From Voacanga thouarsii (lineage: Eukaryota; Streptophyta; Magnoliopsida; Gentianales; Apocynaceae), in NCBI GenBank assembly GCA_026120185.1, contig JANUWF010002059.1, positions 127,501 to 191,500 of the forward strand: DNA of 64,000 nucleotides, written 5' to 3'. The translations under genes were made by a program, and so were the position numbers. This document shows, piece by piece, positions 24,742-36,980 of the stretch (positions within the stretch are counted from its first letter, which is position 1; every line of letters starts with the position of its first letter). The notes beneath the pieces were generated by a model. That model was given only the letters and a program-made list of their open reading frames with translations, was not told the origin of the DNA and did no database searches.

Positions 24742-26517
24742 TGGAGGACGAAAATGGCAAAAATGATGAAACTGAAAGTATGATTACAGAACAAAAAAAT
24801 TTACCTTTATGTTTGAATGACCTTATTGGCACTGAAGAAGATGTTTGTACAAGGATGCTTGAAACTATTGGATCACATCCTTGTAAACATTGACTTCGTC
24901 TCATTCACGTGAAGCTTTTGAGGTTTCGAAATGGTGCCCTTTCCTCTCCCGGTGAAAGCTTACATAATTGGATTTGCTATGTTTTTGGCTTCTGTGAAAT
25001 CTTCACAGACATAGCCTCTGTGAAGCTATATCAAACTAACCCATAGCATTGATTCATTTTCTTTTCTTTTGATCAATTCACAGAGAGAGAGAGAGACCAA
25101 AAGAGTCAAACAAAAAGCCCCATGCCTTTTGTTATCTCTCACACAAAATAACATGGGATCCATCTCGTGTTGTTTTTTAATTAATTAATTAATTTAATAT
25201 TTATTTTTTTAATTTTATTTTACCCTTAATCTTATTCATTGGGCTAGATAAAATTATTTACTATTGGGTTTGAACACCTATAAATAATAAGTCTCAATTA
25301 TTTATTTTCTAGGCATCATTAAACAGCCTAATAAATAATTAACAAGCTCAAATCGACCAATATAAAATATCATGCCTTTTATCTAGTTTATACCTAGATT
25401 AATTTTTTAATTAATTAAACTAGATAAAATATATACTCTCTCTTAGATCTTTTATTTTATTCTAATCCAATAATAAATTAGACTACTTAAATAAAATAAA
25501 AATCATAATTATCAAGACCAATTCCTTAACCCAAATCTGTTTGGAATTAAGGGCTATTCTGGGGACCAAAAGACATATCGTCTTAGCTACTAAAATAACC
25601 AAAATACCCCCCCCCGCTATATAAATAGCTATATTTTGCATTTTACATATTTTCTAATATCACTATAAGGAAATATTGACCCCAAGGATAATGCAGCGTT
25701 AGCAAAGTTTTTGACCTACAGATGTAATGATTAAAATACCCCTCTACGTATCATCGTGCATTGATAGAAGAGAAGTGTATTAACACCTTACTAATAGACA
25801 TCTACCATCCTTAGACCATTAGTCCAAGGATCCATGACTCATAGAATGTTTCCACTTTCCAATGGAGCTACTCTAAAGTAAACATCCAAGTTATATTTCC
25901 CAGGGCCCTAGATATTTAGATTATTTGAACAGTCATAAGGGGTGATATAGCACAGAAGCTATCTTGTACAAGTCTATCTTAACTAACTAGTCACCAATAC
26001 CCAACATACAAGTATATTGGCTCTACGAAAGAACCTCAACTACAGCATATCAAAGTACATGCTTCCAGCTTCGTCAGACCACCAACTCACACTCAAGCGG
26101 TAGAGTATTAGTCTATACTGTAGCAGTAATAGTCTAGGTTTCTTCTAAATAGTACTTTTAAAATCCACTATTTCCTATTCTACGTATTCGAAATACGCTT
26201 ATGCTATAAAGTGAGTGGGCTACTCATTTGCTAAAGGTAAGCCATTCCTTATTTGGAATTCATAACACAATAACATATACATGATGAGATTCCCATTCTT
26301 ATCAATCGGTTAAGAACAAACCTGTATGTGTAAAGTAACCCGTGATCCATACCTTACTGTGAAAGACCACCATTCATATACATCACTTACTTAAACACAA
26401 TGGGTCCTTTTCAAACGTAAATCATGCACAAATAAAATGTAAATTCACAAATAAATTTTTTATTAATAAATTCGATAATTACATCAAAAAACTAGTCTAT
26501 AGGGCATATATTTAAAA
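24742..26517 (-). repeat. 3' LTR of element D
   Basis: On the minus strand it starts TTTTAAATATATGCCC (decayed TGTTGGAATATATGCCC) after the polypurine tract and ends CGTCCTCCA at 24742. It is 1,776 bp, against 1,834 bp for its partner. It contains an internal run of C at about 25609-25615. Confidence 0.85.
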
Positions 26518-26535
26518 ATCTCCCACTTGCACTCT
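26518..26535 (-). other. Polypurine tract of element D
   Basis: GAGTGCAAGTGGGAGAT on the minus strand, adjoining the LTR. It is identical in core to that of B. Confidence 0.85.
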
Positions 26536-27570
26536 AAGACTAAGAAAGCCCATAGGTGCCCACCCCTATGGCATCTAAGTGTCTCTTAAAGATTCTCTCA
26601 GCCAAAGGCTTGGTGAAGGGATCTGCTAGATTGGTCTCCGAGACTATCTGTTCCACCACGATTTTTCATCTCTGAATAAAATCCCAGAATATATGGTACT
26701 TCCTCTGGATGTACTTTCCCTTTTTATGGTTCTTAGATTCTTTAAATTTTGAGACTGCTCTAGAGTTGTCACAATACACCATAATCGGTCTGTCCATGTG
26801 TGGCACAACTCCAAGTTCTGAAAGGAACTTCTGGAGCCAAACTGCTTCCTTGGATGCTTCCGAAGCTGCCACATACTCAGTTTCCATGGTTGAGTCAAAA
26901 ATACAAATTACTTGATACTCCTCCATGAAATAGCTCCTCCAAACAAGGTGAAGACATATCCACTAGTGGATTTTCTCTCATCCTTATCTGTCTGGAAATC
27001 CGAGTCAGTGTATCCAGTAGGAACCAAGTGGTCAGCTCTGTAAACCAACATATAATCTTTTGTACCATTGAAGTACTTAAGAATATACTTTACAGCTTGA
27101 CAATGAGCCTCCCCAGGGTTTGATTGATATCTGCTAACTAAGCCTACGAAAAAAGAGATATCTGGCCTAGTGCACAGTATGGCGGACATGAGACTTCCCA
27201 CAGTCGAAGCGTAAGGAATCCTACTCATCCTGTCTTTTTCATCTTGAGACTTAGGATAGTCCGTAGAACAAATAAACAATCCATGTCTGCAAGGGATTAG
27301 AGCTCCATTGCATGAGTCCATGCTAAACTTAGCCAGCATCTTGTCAATGTATATTATTTAGGATAATCCTAACATTCTCTACTTTCTATTTCTAAGAAAC
27401 CTAATCCTCACAATGTAACTGGCTTCTCACAAGTCCTTCATACTAAATTGACCTAGACAGCCAAACCTTAGTAGATGACAATGTTCCTACATCATTCCTA
27501 ATGAATAGAATATCATCCACATATAGGACAAGAAAAATCACATTTATGTCTTCCAATTTCCTGTAAACAC
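26536..27570 (-). pseudogene. Element D RNase H and RT, C-terminal part
   Basis: Frames at 26908-27339 and 26666-26926 give IPYASTVGSLMSAILCTRPD, TSGYVFTLFGGAISWRSIK, then YVAASEASKEAVWLQKFL and VYCDNSRAVSKFKES, the typical copia RNase H. Upstream (to 27570) is the end of RT with an intact YVDD box near 27515-27530. A short frameshift separates SWRSIK from the next block. The reading stops at 27570, where B inserted, and resumes at 44720. Confidence 0.85.
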
Positions 27571-29330
27571 GGTTAGGAATACGCCCTCTTAGACTAGTTT
27601 CTGATATAAAAAATCGAATATTTTAATAAAAGAATTTATTTTCAGAAATCATTTATGAATTTACTTTTTTGTGCACAATGTCATTTGGAAAAGACCCATT
27701 GTGTTTAAGTAAGTGGTCCATGTGAATGGAGGTCTTTCACAGTATGGCATGGATCACGGGTTACTTAACACATGGACATTCGTTCTTAACCAATTGATGA
27801 GAATGGGAAGCTCATCATGTCTAGGTTATTATGTTATGAATTACAAATGGGGAATGGCTTACATTTAGCCAGTGAGTAGTCTACTCACTTCATGACATAA
27901 GCGTATTTCGAGTACGTAGAACAGGACATATAGTAGTGGTTTCTTAAAAGTACTATATGGTAGAAATCTAGACTACTACCGCTACAGCGTGGACTAGTAC
28001 TCTATGACTTGAGTATGAGTTGGTGGTCTGACGAAGCTAGAAGCATATACTTTGATATGCTATAGTTGAGGTTCTATCATAGGGCCAATATACTTACATG
28101 TTGGGTATATGTGACTAGTTAGTTAAGACAGACAAGTTAGTTTCTATACTATATCGCCCCTTACGGTTGTCTGAATGATCGAATGTCCAGGGACCTCAGA
28201 AACATGACTTGGATATTTGATTTAGAGTAGCTCCCTTGGAAAGAAGAAACACTCCAGGAAGTCGTGGATCATTGGACTAGAGGCTTAAGCATGGTAGATG
28301 TCATTTAGAGAGGTGTTAGTACACTTCTTTCTCTCTGAACGTACGGCTATATATAGAGGGGTATTTTAATTATTACACCTGTAGGACGGAGACTTTGCTA
28401 GTGCAGCATTGTCCTTAGGGTCAATATTTCCTTATGGTGATATTAGGAAATATTTAAAATGCAAAATACAGCTATTTATATAGCAGGGGTATTTTTGTCA
28501 TTTTAGTAGTCAAGACGATGTGTCTTTTTGGTCCTCGGAATAGCCCATAAGTCTTAATTAATTTTGGGTTGAGGAATTGGTCTCAGTTAAAGAGGAATAT
28601 ATACTCAAGATGTTATTTGATAACATAGTGGGGTTTATTGCGAGAAAGAGAAGTTGATGAGCCAATTTATAATTCTAATAATTTCATGGGTTCCAATTGC
28701 AATTGGAGAATTGTTTGGAATTCTCAGATTTGGAATAAGAGACCTCCATCTCTTGAGGTGAATAAAAAGAAAAACTGGTTTTCTTTTCCTAAGCCCTCTC
28801 TCTCTATTGACCTTTGGTTCTCCTCCTCTTGATGGTGTGACCCTTGGTTCTCTTGTTCTTTATATTAGCAAAGAATACAAGAGGTTGTAAGGTGGTTGAT
28901 TTTCTGCTCAACCTTTTGGTTCACCAAGAAAGTTGAGAGGATTCCTCCTCAACAGTTTTTATTTTCACAAAACAAGGAGAAGGTTGAGACCATTTTCATT
29001 CCTCCTCTTGAGATTATTCATTTTCACCCTTTGTTTCCCCAATAAGGATTTAGGCAGTGGAATATTCCGACAACCGAAAAGCGTTAGCGTTCATCGTTCA
29101 TGCAAATAAGGTGGAGTAGGAGGTTAGCAGGTTTTCAACTGGAAGCTTCATTAAGCAAGCAAAAAGAGGTTGTCCCTATGGTTCAATCCATTCTTTCACA
29201 ACCTAAGAGTTTTAAGGCACCCAAAGGTATATTTTAAATGCTTGCATGCTACTGCTCTTCATGGTTTTTCTTTGCCTCTGTTTGTTCTCCGTTTCTGCAA
29301 CATGCTCCTCTGTTTTTTGTCAAACCAACA
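27571..29330 (+). repeat. 5' LTR of element B
   Basis: It starts GGTTAGGAATACGCCC (first base changed from the TGTTGGGAATATGCCC of the 3' LTR) and ends CAAACCAACA. The primer site follows two bases later. It contains AAGAGAAGTTGATGAGCC and related blocks collinear with the 3' LTR. By eye, the first 245 or so bases differ from the 3' LTR at about 20 places, 17 of them transitions. Confidence 0.9.
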
Positions 29331-29332
29331 AT

Positions 29333-29344
29333 TGGTGTCAGAGC
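29333..29344 (+). other. Primer-binding site of element B
   Basis: TGGTGTCAGAGC, one change from TGGTATCAGAGC, the complement of the initiator methionine tRNA 3' end used by plant copia elements. It sits two bases after the LTR. Confidence 0.85.
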
Positions 29345-31096
29345 ATGTCGTTTGATTAACTTAGGGAGCATGTTAGTTAATAAAAATATAGAAAATCATT
29401 GTTTAGTGCTTAAGCCTGTGATCCTTCGCTGTTTTGGTATGGGATTGGTATTGTTGTAAGCTTCACAGTAGAAGCATTGGCTCTCTGTAATTTCCATGAT
29501 TTCATAGAACAATCGTGTAAACTCAATTTGGAAGGGTATGGGCAATTGTTGGTTTTGGTTGATTTCATTGTATTTGGTTTGAAATCGGAGAGCCATCGAA
29601 GCCAGAAGCTGTGAGGAAAACCAGGGTTGGGTGCAGAAGGCTGTGCAGAAGAAATTCACAGAAAAACTGCCGAATCCAGTGTCCAGACAAGAACCGGCGC
29701 CGGCTTGGGGTGCCGGAACCAGCTCCAAGTATGGTCTGGAAGGCCGATAATGGCATTCCAGACCATAACCGGTGACAGCTTGGGGTGATGGAACCAGCGC
29801 CGGCTATGATCTGGAAGGCCGTCCGCGCACTGGTTTTCTTGTGTGTCCTAGTTCTGTGCGGCGGGTGTAGTGGACCACAGTGTAGCTGGCTAGTGTGGCA
29901 GTTGCAATGGACCAAGGAGAAATTTTCTTAATTTTTCCTTATAATTTTTCTTGCAATTTTCTTTTGGTTTTAGGGTCCCATACTAGACGAAATTAATATT
30001 TTGCAATAGTTAATATTCGAGGAATATATTTGCATAAAAATATTAGTAAGGGATTTTAGGATTAAACAAGACCATTAATTAATTAATTAATGTCTTTAAT
30101 TCTATTATTTGGGCACTTAGGTTTAAAAATAGAATAGCATGAAAATGTTTACTATTTTCTAGCATATTATTTATTTTAAGTACTTATGTGCGCATTTTCT
30201 CAAAGACCAAAGTCTTTAGGAATATTTTTGACAAGAAAAACATTTTTCTTTTAAAAATTAAATTGTTATTTTAACTTGAACAAAAATTCATCCTTAGATA
30301 TTTTCTCAAAGGATTTACTCCTTGACATAGAAAATATATTAGACTTAGATATTTTTGTAAGTTAAAATAGAAAGCCATTTTGTTTTAATTTTGGCACAAG
30401 AAATATTATTTTGTCAAATAAACTTGAGACCAAAGTCTCTAGAAAGTTGTAATTGAAAATTTTTTGAAATCATTAACTTTTAACTTAAATAAAATTAGTC
30501 CATGGAAAAATCTCTCAAGGGATATAAGTCTTGACAAAGAAATTTTAATGGATTTAGATATTTTATTTTTTGAGTTAAGAAAAAACTTCATGAAAATTTT
30601 CAAAATGATATTTTTCAAAAAACCTTTATTTTAAAAGACTAAGTGGGAGAAGGATTCCAACGGCCCCACGGCTTCCATCACGATCCTTATTAGAGATTGT
30701 GGGTCCCCTCGCGTCACCCTGGGAGTGAACTCGTATAGGATGGTGATACCATAAGGATCTAGATCTAATGAAATGATGTAATTAATAACCCAGGACACGT
30801 ACTATAATCAGCCAGCCCACATTGGAGGTTATAAGAGCGAGGTATGTCTATAGGAAATGAGAGGAAACGGCCATCCCCTCAGTGGAGTTATCCTCTAAAT
30901 TATTACCTAGAAGGGAAATTAATTTGTGGTGGTTAATACACTTAGCTTAGGGAACTGTTAATCTTCCCAAGAAGCTATGTCAGTTTTTCTAAGAGCCAAA
31001 TCGATTATTATCAGTTTTGATAATAAGGATAAAGTGCACATATTTACTTTGTTTTCACAAACTAAATCCTTTCTTTCATTTTTCAATTTTTTAGAA
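29345..31096 (+). other. Element B leader (untranslated)
   Basis: About 1.75 kb between primer site and gag. It is GC-rich at 29640-29900, where a 75-bp-period duplication lies, then AT-rich. Its distal part (30650-30960) resembles the complement of the D leader near 47760-48040. Small frames here (for example 29396-29728 and 29565-29915 on the minus strand) follow the GC-rich repeat and are not supported as genes. Confidence 0.7.
29692..29821 (+). repeat. GC-rich direct repeat in B leader
   Basis: Two 55-bp units (29692-29746 and 29767-29821), start to start 75 bp. Both begin AACCGG, contain AGCTTGGGGTG or GGCTTGGGGTG and GGAACCAGC, and end CTGGAAGGCCG. Confidence 0.8.
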
Positions 31097-31915
31097 ATGG
31101 TGGGAGGTTCTTTTAGTCTATTGGCCGTTATTCTCAGGGAGAATAAGCTAACGAGACCAAACTTTGTGGACTAGAAGAGGAACCTGGACATAATACTCAC
31201 AGTCGAGGAGAATAAATATGTCTTTAACGAAATCTGCCCTGTGATCAGGGAAGGTTCTACCGCCGAAGAGCGAGAGGCGGAGAAGGCATGGAATAAGACT
31301 GATGAAATATCACGCTGCTATATACTAGCCTCCATGTCTAATGTACTCCAGTCTAAACACAAGCATATGGCTTCTGCATATATGATATTAGTCAGTCATT
31401 GGCCACTATGTTCGTAGATAAGAGCTGACCTACAAGGCTGAAAGCTCTTCGAACTATAATCAACACTAAGATGGCTGAGGGAGCATTAGTCAGAAAGCAC
31501 ATGCTCAAGATGATTGCTACTTTCGAGGAAGTGAAAATCTTAAGGGGCTGTCATTGACCCTGAGAGCCAAGTGGATATGGTTCTCGAGTCTCTACTAAGT
31601 TCCTTTACTCAGTTCAAGTTGAATTACAACATGAACAAGTTAAACATGAGTTTAATTGAGTTAATGAAGGAACTCTAGATGGTAGAGAAGGTCATGAAAC
31701 CTCAATCAAAGGCCATGATTGCTAAAGTTTCTTTCTCAAGAACTGGGCCTAAGCCTAGAAAATTCAAAAGGAAGAAGGGAAATGCAGCGGCCTAGCCCGA
31801 GACCTAGCCCAAAAACAAACTAAAGGGCAAGTGCTTCAAATGTGGGAAGAAAGGACACTGGAAAAAGGAGTGTCCAGATCTTCAAGCCAAGAAAACCCCC
31901 ACTGGTAATGTTTTC
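31097..31915 (+). pseudogene. Element B gag
   Basis: It starts at ATG 31097 (MVGGSFSLLAVILRENKLTR). An in-frame TAG follows at codon 26, where relatives have a tryptophan codon. Gag helices continue as RCYILASMSNVLQSKH near 31310-31365, and frameshifts follow near 31390 and 31535. The zinc knuckle at 31832-31873 is intact (C-x2-C-x4-H-x4-C in CFKCGKKGHWKKEC). Gag forms the virus-like particle and binds the RNA. Ending gag at the zinc knuckle is a convention, since copia encodes one polyprotein. Confidence 0.85.
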
Positions 31916-32260
31916 TATCTAGAGTCTATATCAATGGTTGGATCAACTTTCACTTGGATTGTTGATTCAAGAGCCACTGATCATATCTGTAACTCCTTAC
32001 AGGGGTTTAGAAAGATTAGAAGACTCCAGAAGGGTGAACATGGACTGCGCGTGAGAAATAGAGCACAAGTTTGGGCCCTTGCAATGGGAGAGCTGGATCT
32101 TATTTTTTATTATAATAGAATAGTGGTTTGAAAAGATATTTTATATGTACCTGGTTTTCGTCAAAATTTTATTTTAGTTGCAAAACTAATAAATCAAGGA
32201 TATTCTGTCTCTTTCCATTCTGGTATTTCTATCAGTAGAAATGGAGAAATTTTATGTACT
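31916..32260 (+). pseudogene. Element B protease
   Basis: The frame open at 31934-32131 has WIVDSRATDHICNSLQGF. The aspartic protease motif is normally D-S-G-A; here it is DSRA, as in A, whereas D has DSGT. Loss of that glycine would be expected to impair activity. A TGA at about 32129-32131 ends the frame before the pre-integrase segment. Confidence 0.8.
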
Positions 32261-33135
32261 GGGCACATGTATAGAAATCTATTTTTCTTAAACCCTATTA
32301 ACAATCAATCAGATAACGCTCAATCTGAACCTTTTACTAAGAAGAGAAAGATCAATCTGAACCTCATACCTTTGGTGTCTGAGGTTGGGTCATATCAACT
32401 CAACTAGGATTCAGAGGCTAATCCATAATGGGCCTTTGGGTTCATTAAGATTACAAAATTGACCTCAGTGTGAATCCTGTCTGATAAGAAAGGTGACCAA
32501 AAGGTCATTTACACTAAAGGTGAATAAAGACAAGAAAATATTGAGTCTTGTTCACACTGATGTGTGTGGTCCCTTGTCTACACTAGCTAGAGGAGGTTTT
32601 GAGTACTTCATTACTTTCACGGATGATTGTACAAGGTTTGGTTATATTTACTTAATGAGGCGCAAGCCTGACTCTTTTGATAAATTCAAAGAGTTTAAGG
32701 CTAAAGTGGAGTGTCAGACAGGTAAATTAATCAAGATCTTACGATCAGATCGTGGTAGAGAGTACCTCTTGGGTGAATTCAAGGGCTACATGGTACATCA
32801 TCGGATAGTATCCCAACTCTCTGCGCCGAGGACACCCTAGCAGAACAGAGTAGCTGAGAGAAGGAACAAGACATTGATGGAAATGGTCAGAGCATAATGT
32901 CTCATGCTACTCTTCCAATATCTTTTTGGGGATATGCCCTGGAAACAGCGGCATACATTCTGAACTTGGTGCCTTCCAAGTCAGTACCTAGGACTCCCTA
33001 TGAGATGTGGACTAGGCATATGCCAAGTCTGAATCATCTCAAGATATGGGGCTGTCCGGCTTATGTACTGGTCAAGGGAGACAAGTTGGAACCAAGATGA
33101 GAATTATGCTATTTTGTTGGATATCCAAAAGGGAC
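32261..33135 (+). pseudogene. Element B integrase
   Basis: The zinc-binding pre-integrase segment (32270-32490) is frameshifted. The core frame, 32493-32840, has HTDVCGPLSTLARGGFEYF, FTDDCTRFGYIYLMRRK and LRSDRGREYLLGEF. A TAG at 32838-32840 sits just before the block with the catalytic glutamate (QNRVAERRNK). After a frameshift, 32897-33100 gives PISFWGYALETAAYILN and HLKIWGCPAYVL, the integrase C-terminal part. All three catalytic acidic residues can be found, but not in one frame. Confidence 0.85.
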
Positions 33136-33490
33136 AAAGGGTGGTTACTTTTATCATCCTAAGGAGTAGAAGGTATTAGTTAGTACCAATATTAAATACT
33201 TAGAAGATGATCAAAGTATTTTCACGAAAGGTTCAACTAGGTAGGAACTTAAGGAGAGGTTATCTACGGAATCAACTTCTTCTGACCCGATTGTGGAACA
33301 AGAAGAGGCACACCTCAAGAGCCTTTACAAATGGAGCCTCGTCATAGTGGGAGAGCATCTAGGGTTCCAGAGAGAAGGACTGGAGAAGCTTTTGAGCTGG
33401 TCTCCGACCATCAGGAACAAGACCCCACTAGATACGAGAAAGCTATTGCTAATGCCGATGCAAATCTATGGCATGAAGCAATGAAAGCCA
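33136..33490 (+). pseudogene. Element B integrase-RT linker
   Basis: Poorly conserved linker with stops, rich in Glu and Ser codons, leading into RT (the WHEAMKAKIE block near 33475-33500). The frame open at 33293-33484 is out of register with the linker and is not taken as a product. Confidence 0.55.
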
Positions 33491-34155
33491 AGATTGAGTA
33501 GATGTACTTCAATCAGGTTTGGGATCTTGTTGCTTCGCCTGAAGGGATAAAACCCATTAGGTATAAGTGGGTGTACAAGAAGAAGAGGGGAGTAGATGGG
33601 ATGGTAGAAACCTTCAAAGTTAGGCTTGTGACGAAAGGGTATACTCAGAAAGAGGGAATCGATTATGAAGAAACCTTTTCCCCGGTGGCCATGCATAAGT
33701 CCATCCGTATCCTCCTTGCCATAGCATGCCACTATGAATATAAGATATGGCAAATGCATGTCAAGACGACATTTTTAAATAGGCATCTTAGTGAAGACAT
33801 CTATATGTCCCAACCAGAAGGCTTTATTGCTGAAGGCCAAGAACATATGGCTTCCAAGCTTAAAAAGTCCATTTATGGACTTAAGCAAGCATCGAGAGTA
33901 TGGAACATTCATTTTGACGAGATTGTAAAATCTTACGGTTTTATTCAAAACAAGGATGAACCATGCGTGTACAAGAAACTTGAAGGCATTAATGTGATTT
34001 TTCTTGTCTTGTATGTGTATGATATTATATTCATTAGAAATGATGTAAGGTCATTACCATCTACAAAGGTTTGGCTGTCTAGTCAAATCAGTATAAAGGA
34101 TTTGGGAGAAGCCAGCTACATTCTCGGGATTAGGCTTTTTAGAAATAGAAAGTAG
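33491..34155 (+). pseudogene. Element B reverse transcriptase (catalytic residues lost)
   Basis: The longest open frame in the window (33502-34155, 217 codons). Domain blocks in order are YKWVYKKKRGVDG, ARLV-equivalent VRLVTKGYTQKEGIDYEETF, SPVA, then YKIWQMHVKTTFLNRHL, SIYGLKQASRVWN, DEPCVYKKLEG, LVLYVYDIIF and DLGEASYILGI. Two catalytic sites are altered: the aspartate of QMDVK is His, and the first aspartate of YVDD is Tyr. It should therefore be inactive even though the frame is open. The equivalent residues are intact in A and D. Confidence 0.9.
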
Positions 34156-34596
34156 AGAATATTAGGATTATCCCAAGCGGCATACATTGACAAGATGCTA
34201 GCTAAGTACAGCATGGACTCATGCAAGGAAGCTCTAATCCCTTGCAGATATGGGTTGTCATTTTCTTCAAGGGACTGTCCTAAGTCTCAAGAAGAAAAGT
34301 ATAGAATGAGTAGGATTCCTTACGCTTCAGCTGTAAGAAGTCTCATGTACACCATGCTGTGTACTAGGCCAGATATCTGTTTTGTCATAGGCTTAGTTAG
34401 CAGATATCAGTCAAACCCTGGGGAGGTTTATTGGCAAGCTGTAAAGTATATTCTCAAGTACCTCAAAGGAACGAGAGATTATATGCTGGTTTATAGGGTT
34501 GATGACTTGGTTCCTATAGGATACACTGACTCAAACTTTCAGGCGGATAAGGATGGTAGAAAATCCACTAGTGGATATGTCTTCACTGTAACACCC
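34156..34596 (+). pseudogene. Element B RNase H, part 1
   Basis: The frame at 34195-34596 shows YSMDSCKEALIPCRYG, RMSRIPYASAVRSLMYTMLC, TRPDICFVIGLVSRYQSN and YTDSNFQADKDGRKSTSGYV. It stops in the middle of STSGYVFT, where X3 inserted, and resumes at 42519. Confidence 0.9.
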
Positions 34597-36148
34597 CACT
34601 ACCTAGGCCCGTCAGGGCTGGGGATACTGCCCCGTCCAAAGGATAAGAGGTCTTTATAACTAGGTCAAACTAATGAAGATAAAACAATACCTTGATATTT
34701 AAACTTATTACAACCCAAAATTCAAGAACAACTCCAAAATAAATTGTTTACAATCATTTCTCAAAACAATACATAAACTAAATAGCATAATGCCTTCAAA
34801 GCAGGCAACAAACTAGCTACTCATCTCCACAGCAGGATCGACCTAAAAATATGGCATAAAGGTGATAAGATAAAAATCTCAGTAAGCCTGTGTGTGCTTT
34901 GAGTGTTCAGGTAAAATAGTTCATGAATGCAGGTTGTAAAAATTGCATAAGAGAGAGAGCTAGCAAGCAATAAATAAGGTTAAAATAAAGAGTGGTATTT
35001 TCCTCTTTTCAAACCATACAAGTGTGCAATAAATACAACCACTCAAATAGGCGGCCATAGGTTACCACACGTTTGGCCCTATGACCATATACCGGTCAGA
35101 ATACCACACTTTGTGCAGACTGACAAAATGAAGGTGTACGGCCTACCGAGTAAGATACTCCTCCTTCTCTACACCCAAACAAACTGGTTGTTCATTCCAG
35201 AAACACACAGTCCACATAACTAAAACTTGCTAGCTCGGACCGCCATAACTAAATAGTACTGTCGCTTCTCCAAGTTGAGTTCATCTTTTGGAGGTGGTCT
35301 CTTGCCAGAAGACTCGCTCTTACTCTTTAAAACTAGTACTACTAGCCTACTCTTATTGAGTACTCAACGTTGATTGTCCCACTTGAGAGAAAACTGATAA
35401 AACAATGCTTTATTTGGAAATGGCAATTAAGGGTTTCTAAAATTTATGTCAAAGTTGGTTTTAATAAGAGTTTGGTGTTTGAGCAAAACTGCTTGTTGAT
35501 TTTCAAATAATTTGTTTAACTGAAATAGTCCTTAATTGCCATTACAAAATTGAGTGTCCACACACTTCGAGTTTGGCTTGCCATAGGAACCTTTTGTATA
35601 TCAAATAAGTTTTATGCAGGAGCTTACCTAATCCCTTGCTTGAGCTAATTCAAAGATCTTTCAAAGCTGACCTAACCCCGCCTGGGGTAAACACAAGTCA
35701 TATGGTTAAACTCAAGTTATATTCGCTTCCATAAATAATCCTAGTTCAACTTATTACAATCATGACCCTAATGCCCTAAGCTTTTAGGCTAGATGATAAA
35801 GGGTTTTACAGAATAAGTCTAGCTTGATAATAAAATAACTAGGGATAATAAGTTATAGGCTTAAATATAAATCTTTGTTATTAATAAATAAACTAGAGTT
35901 TATTTGATGAAGGGGTCCTAAGTCTTAGATGATATTATTAAAAATAATAAATTATTACTAATCTCTTAATTAATAATTAATAGATAGAAAATAATTGGTA
36001 AATAAAGTTAATAGTAAATTTTATTAAATTTTGATCAAAAGGTAATACATACTTTTTTAATAGTATTTATGAATATATGACCTACAAGATTAATATTTTA
36101 CCTATTATGATTTTTTATATAAAAGGCCTTATTTATTATCATTATTAT

Positions 36149-36175
36149 AATATATATATATATATATATATATTA
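36149..36175. repeat. (TA)n microsatellite in X3
   Basis: About 12 TA units in an AT-rich stretch; X4 has a similar (TA)n at 58090-58108. Confidence 0.9.
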
Positions 36176-36873
36176 TATAAATATAGAAGATATCATTTAT
36201 TTGGCTAAAATATCACTATTTCATTTAATAATCCAATTCCAAAGCTTCCTAGGGTTTTCAAAATTATTGGAGGAAAATATAGTATTAATTTTTTTTATTA
36301 ACGTAATAAAGTTGTCTAATTAAGATAGCTTAGGATCAACAAGGCCATGATCATAATTCTCCTATTTCTACCAATAATCATGAACATAAAATCCAACATC
36401 AATCAACAAATCAATCCATTCATGAATAAAGGCTTAAATCTAAACCTACTATCACAAGGCTAAATCTCTACTAAGCATAATCATATACATGGCTTCAATG
36501 AAAACAAGAACATAATACCATATTCACCAATGGTGACATAATATCTATCATGCTTAATCATTCATACTTACTCACGACATGAAGAGCAAGCAACAAACTA
36601 CAAAATATCATAAAACTCTACCATGACAAAATATCCTCATGCTCCAATCTCAACTCTTTCATACAAACACATACTCCATCCCCAATCATATTCTATCCTT
36701 TTCTGACAACATCTAAGAGACATGATTTTAGAATTGAGAAGAAGGTTAAAGAGAAATACTTAGTTGATGACAATCTTGTTAAAGATCCAAGAAGATCCAC
36801 AGGCATAGGAGGCTTGATTTGTCCATGCAAGAAGAAAAAGAACGGCCATGGTTGAAACAACCATTTCGGCCGA

Positions 36874-36897
36874 GAGAGAAAGAAAGAGAAAGAGAGG

Positions 36898-36979
<82 letters not shown>
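36874..36979. repeat. (GA)n(TG)n microsatellite in X3
   Basis: A GA-rich lead-in and about 27 GA units are followed by about 16 TG units. The same place in the inverted copy (39421-39444, read as CT) and in X4 (58808-58830) holds shorter GA tracts. Confidence 0.95.
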
Positions 36980-36980
<1 letters not shown>

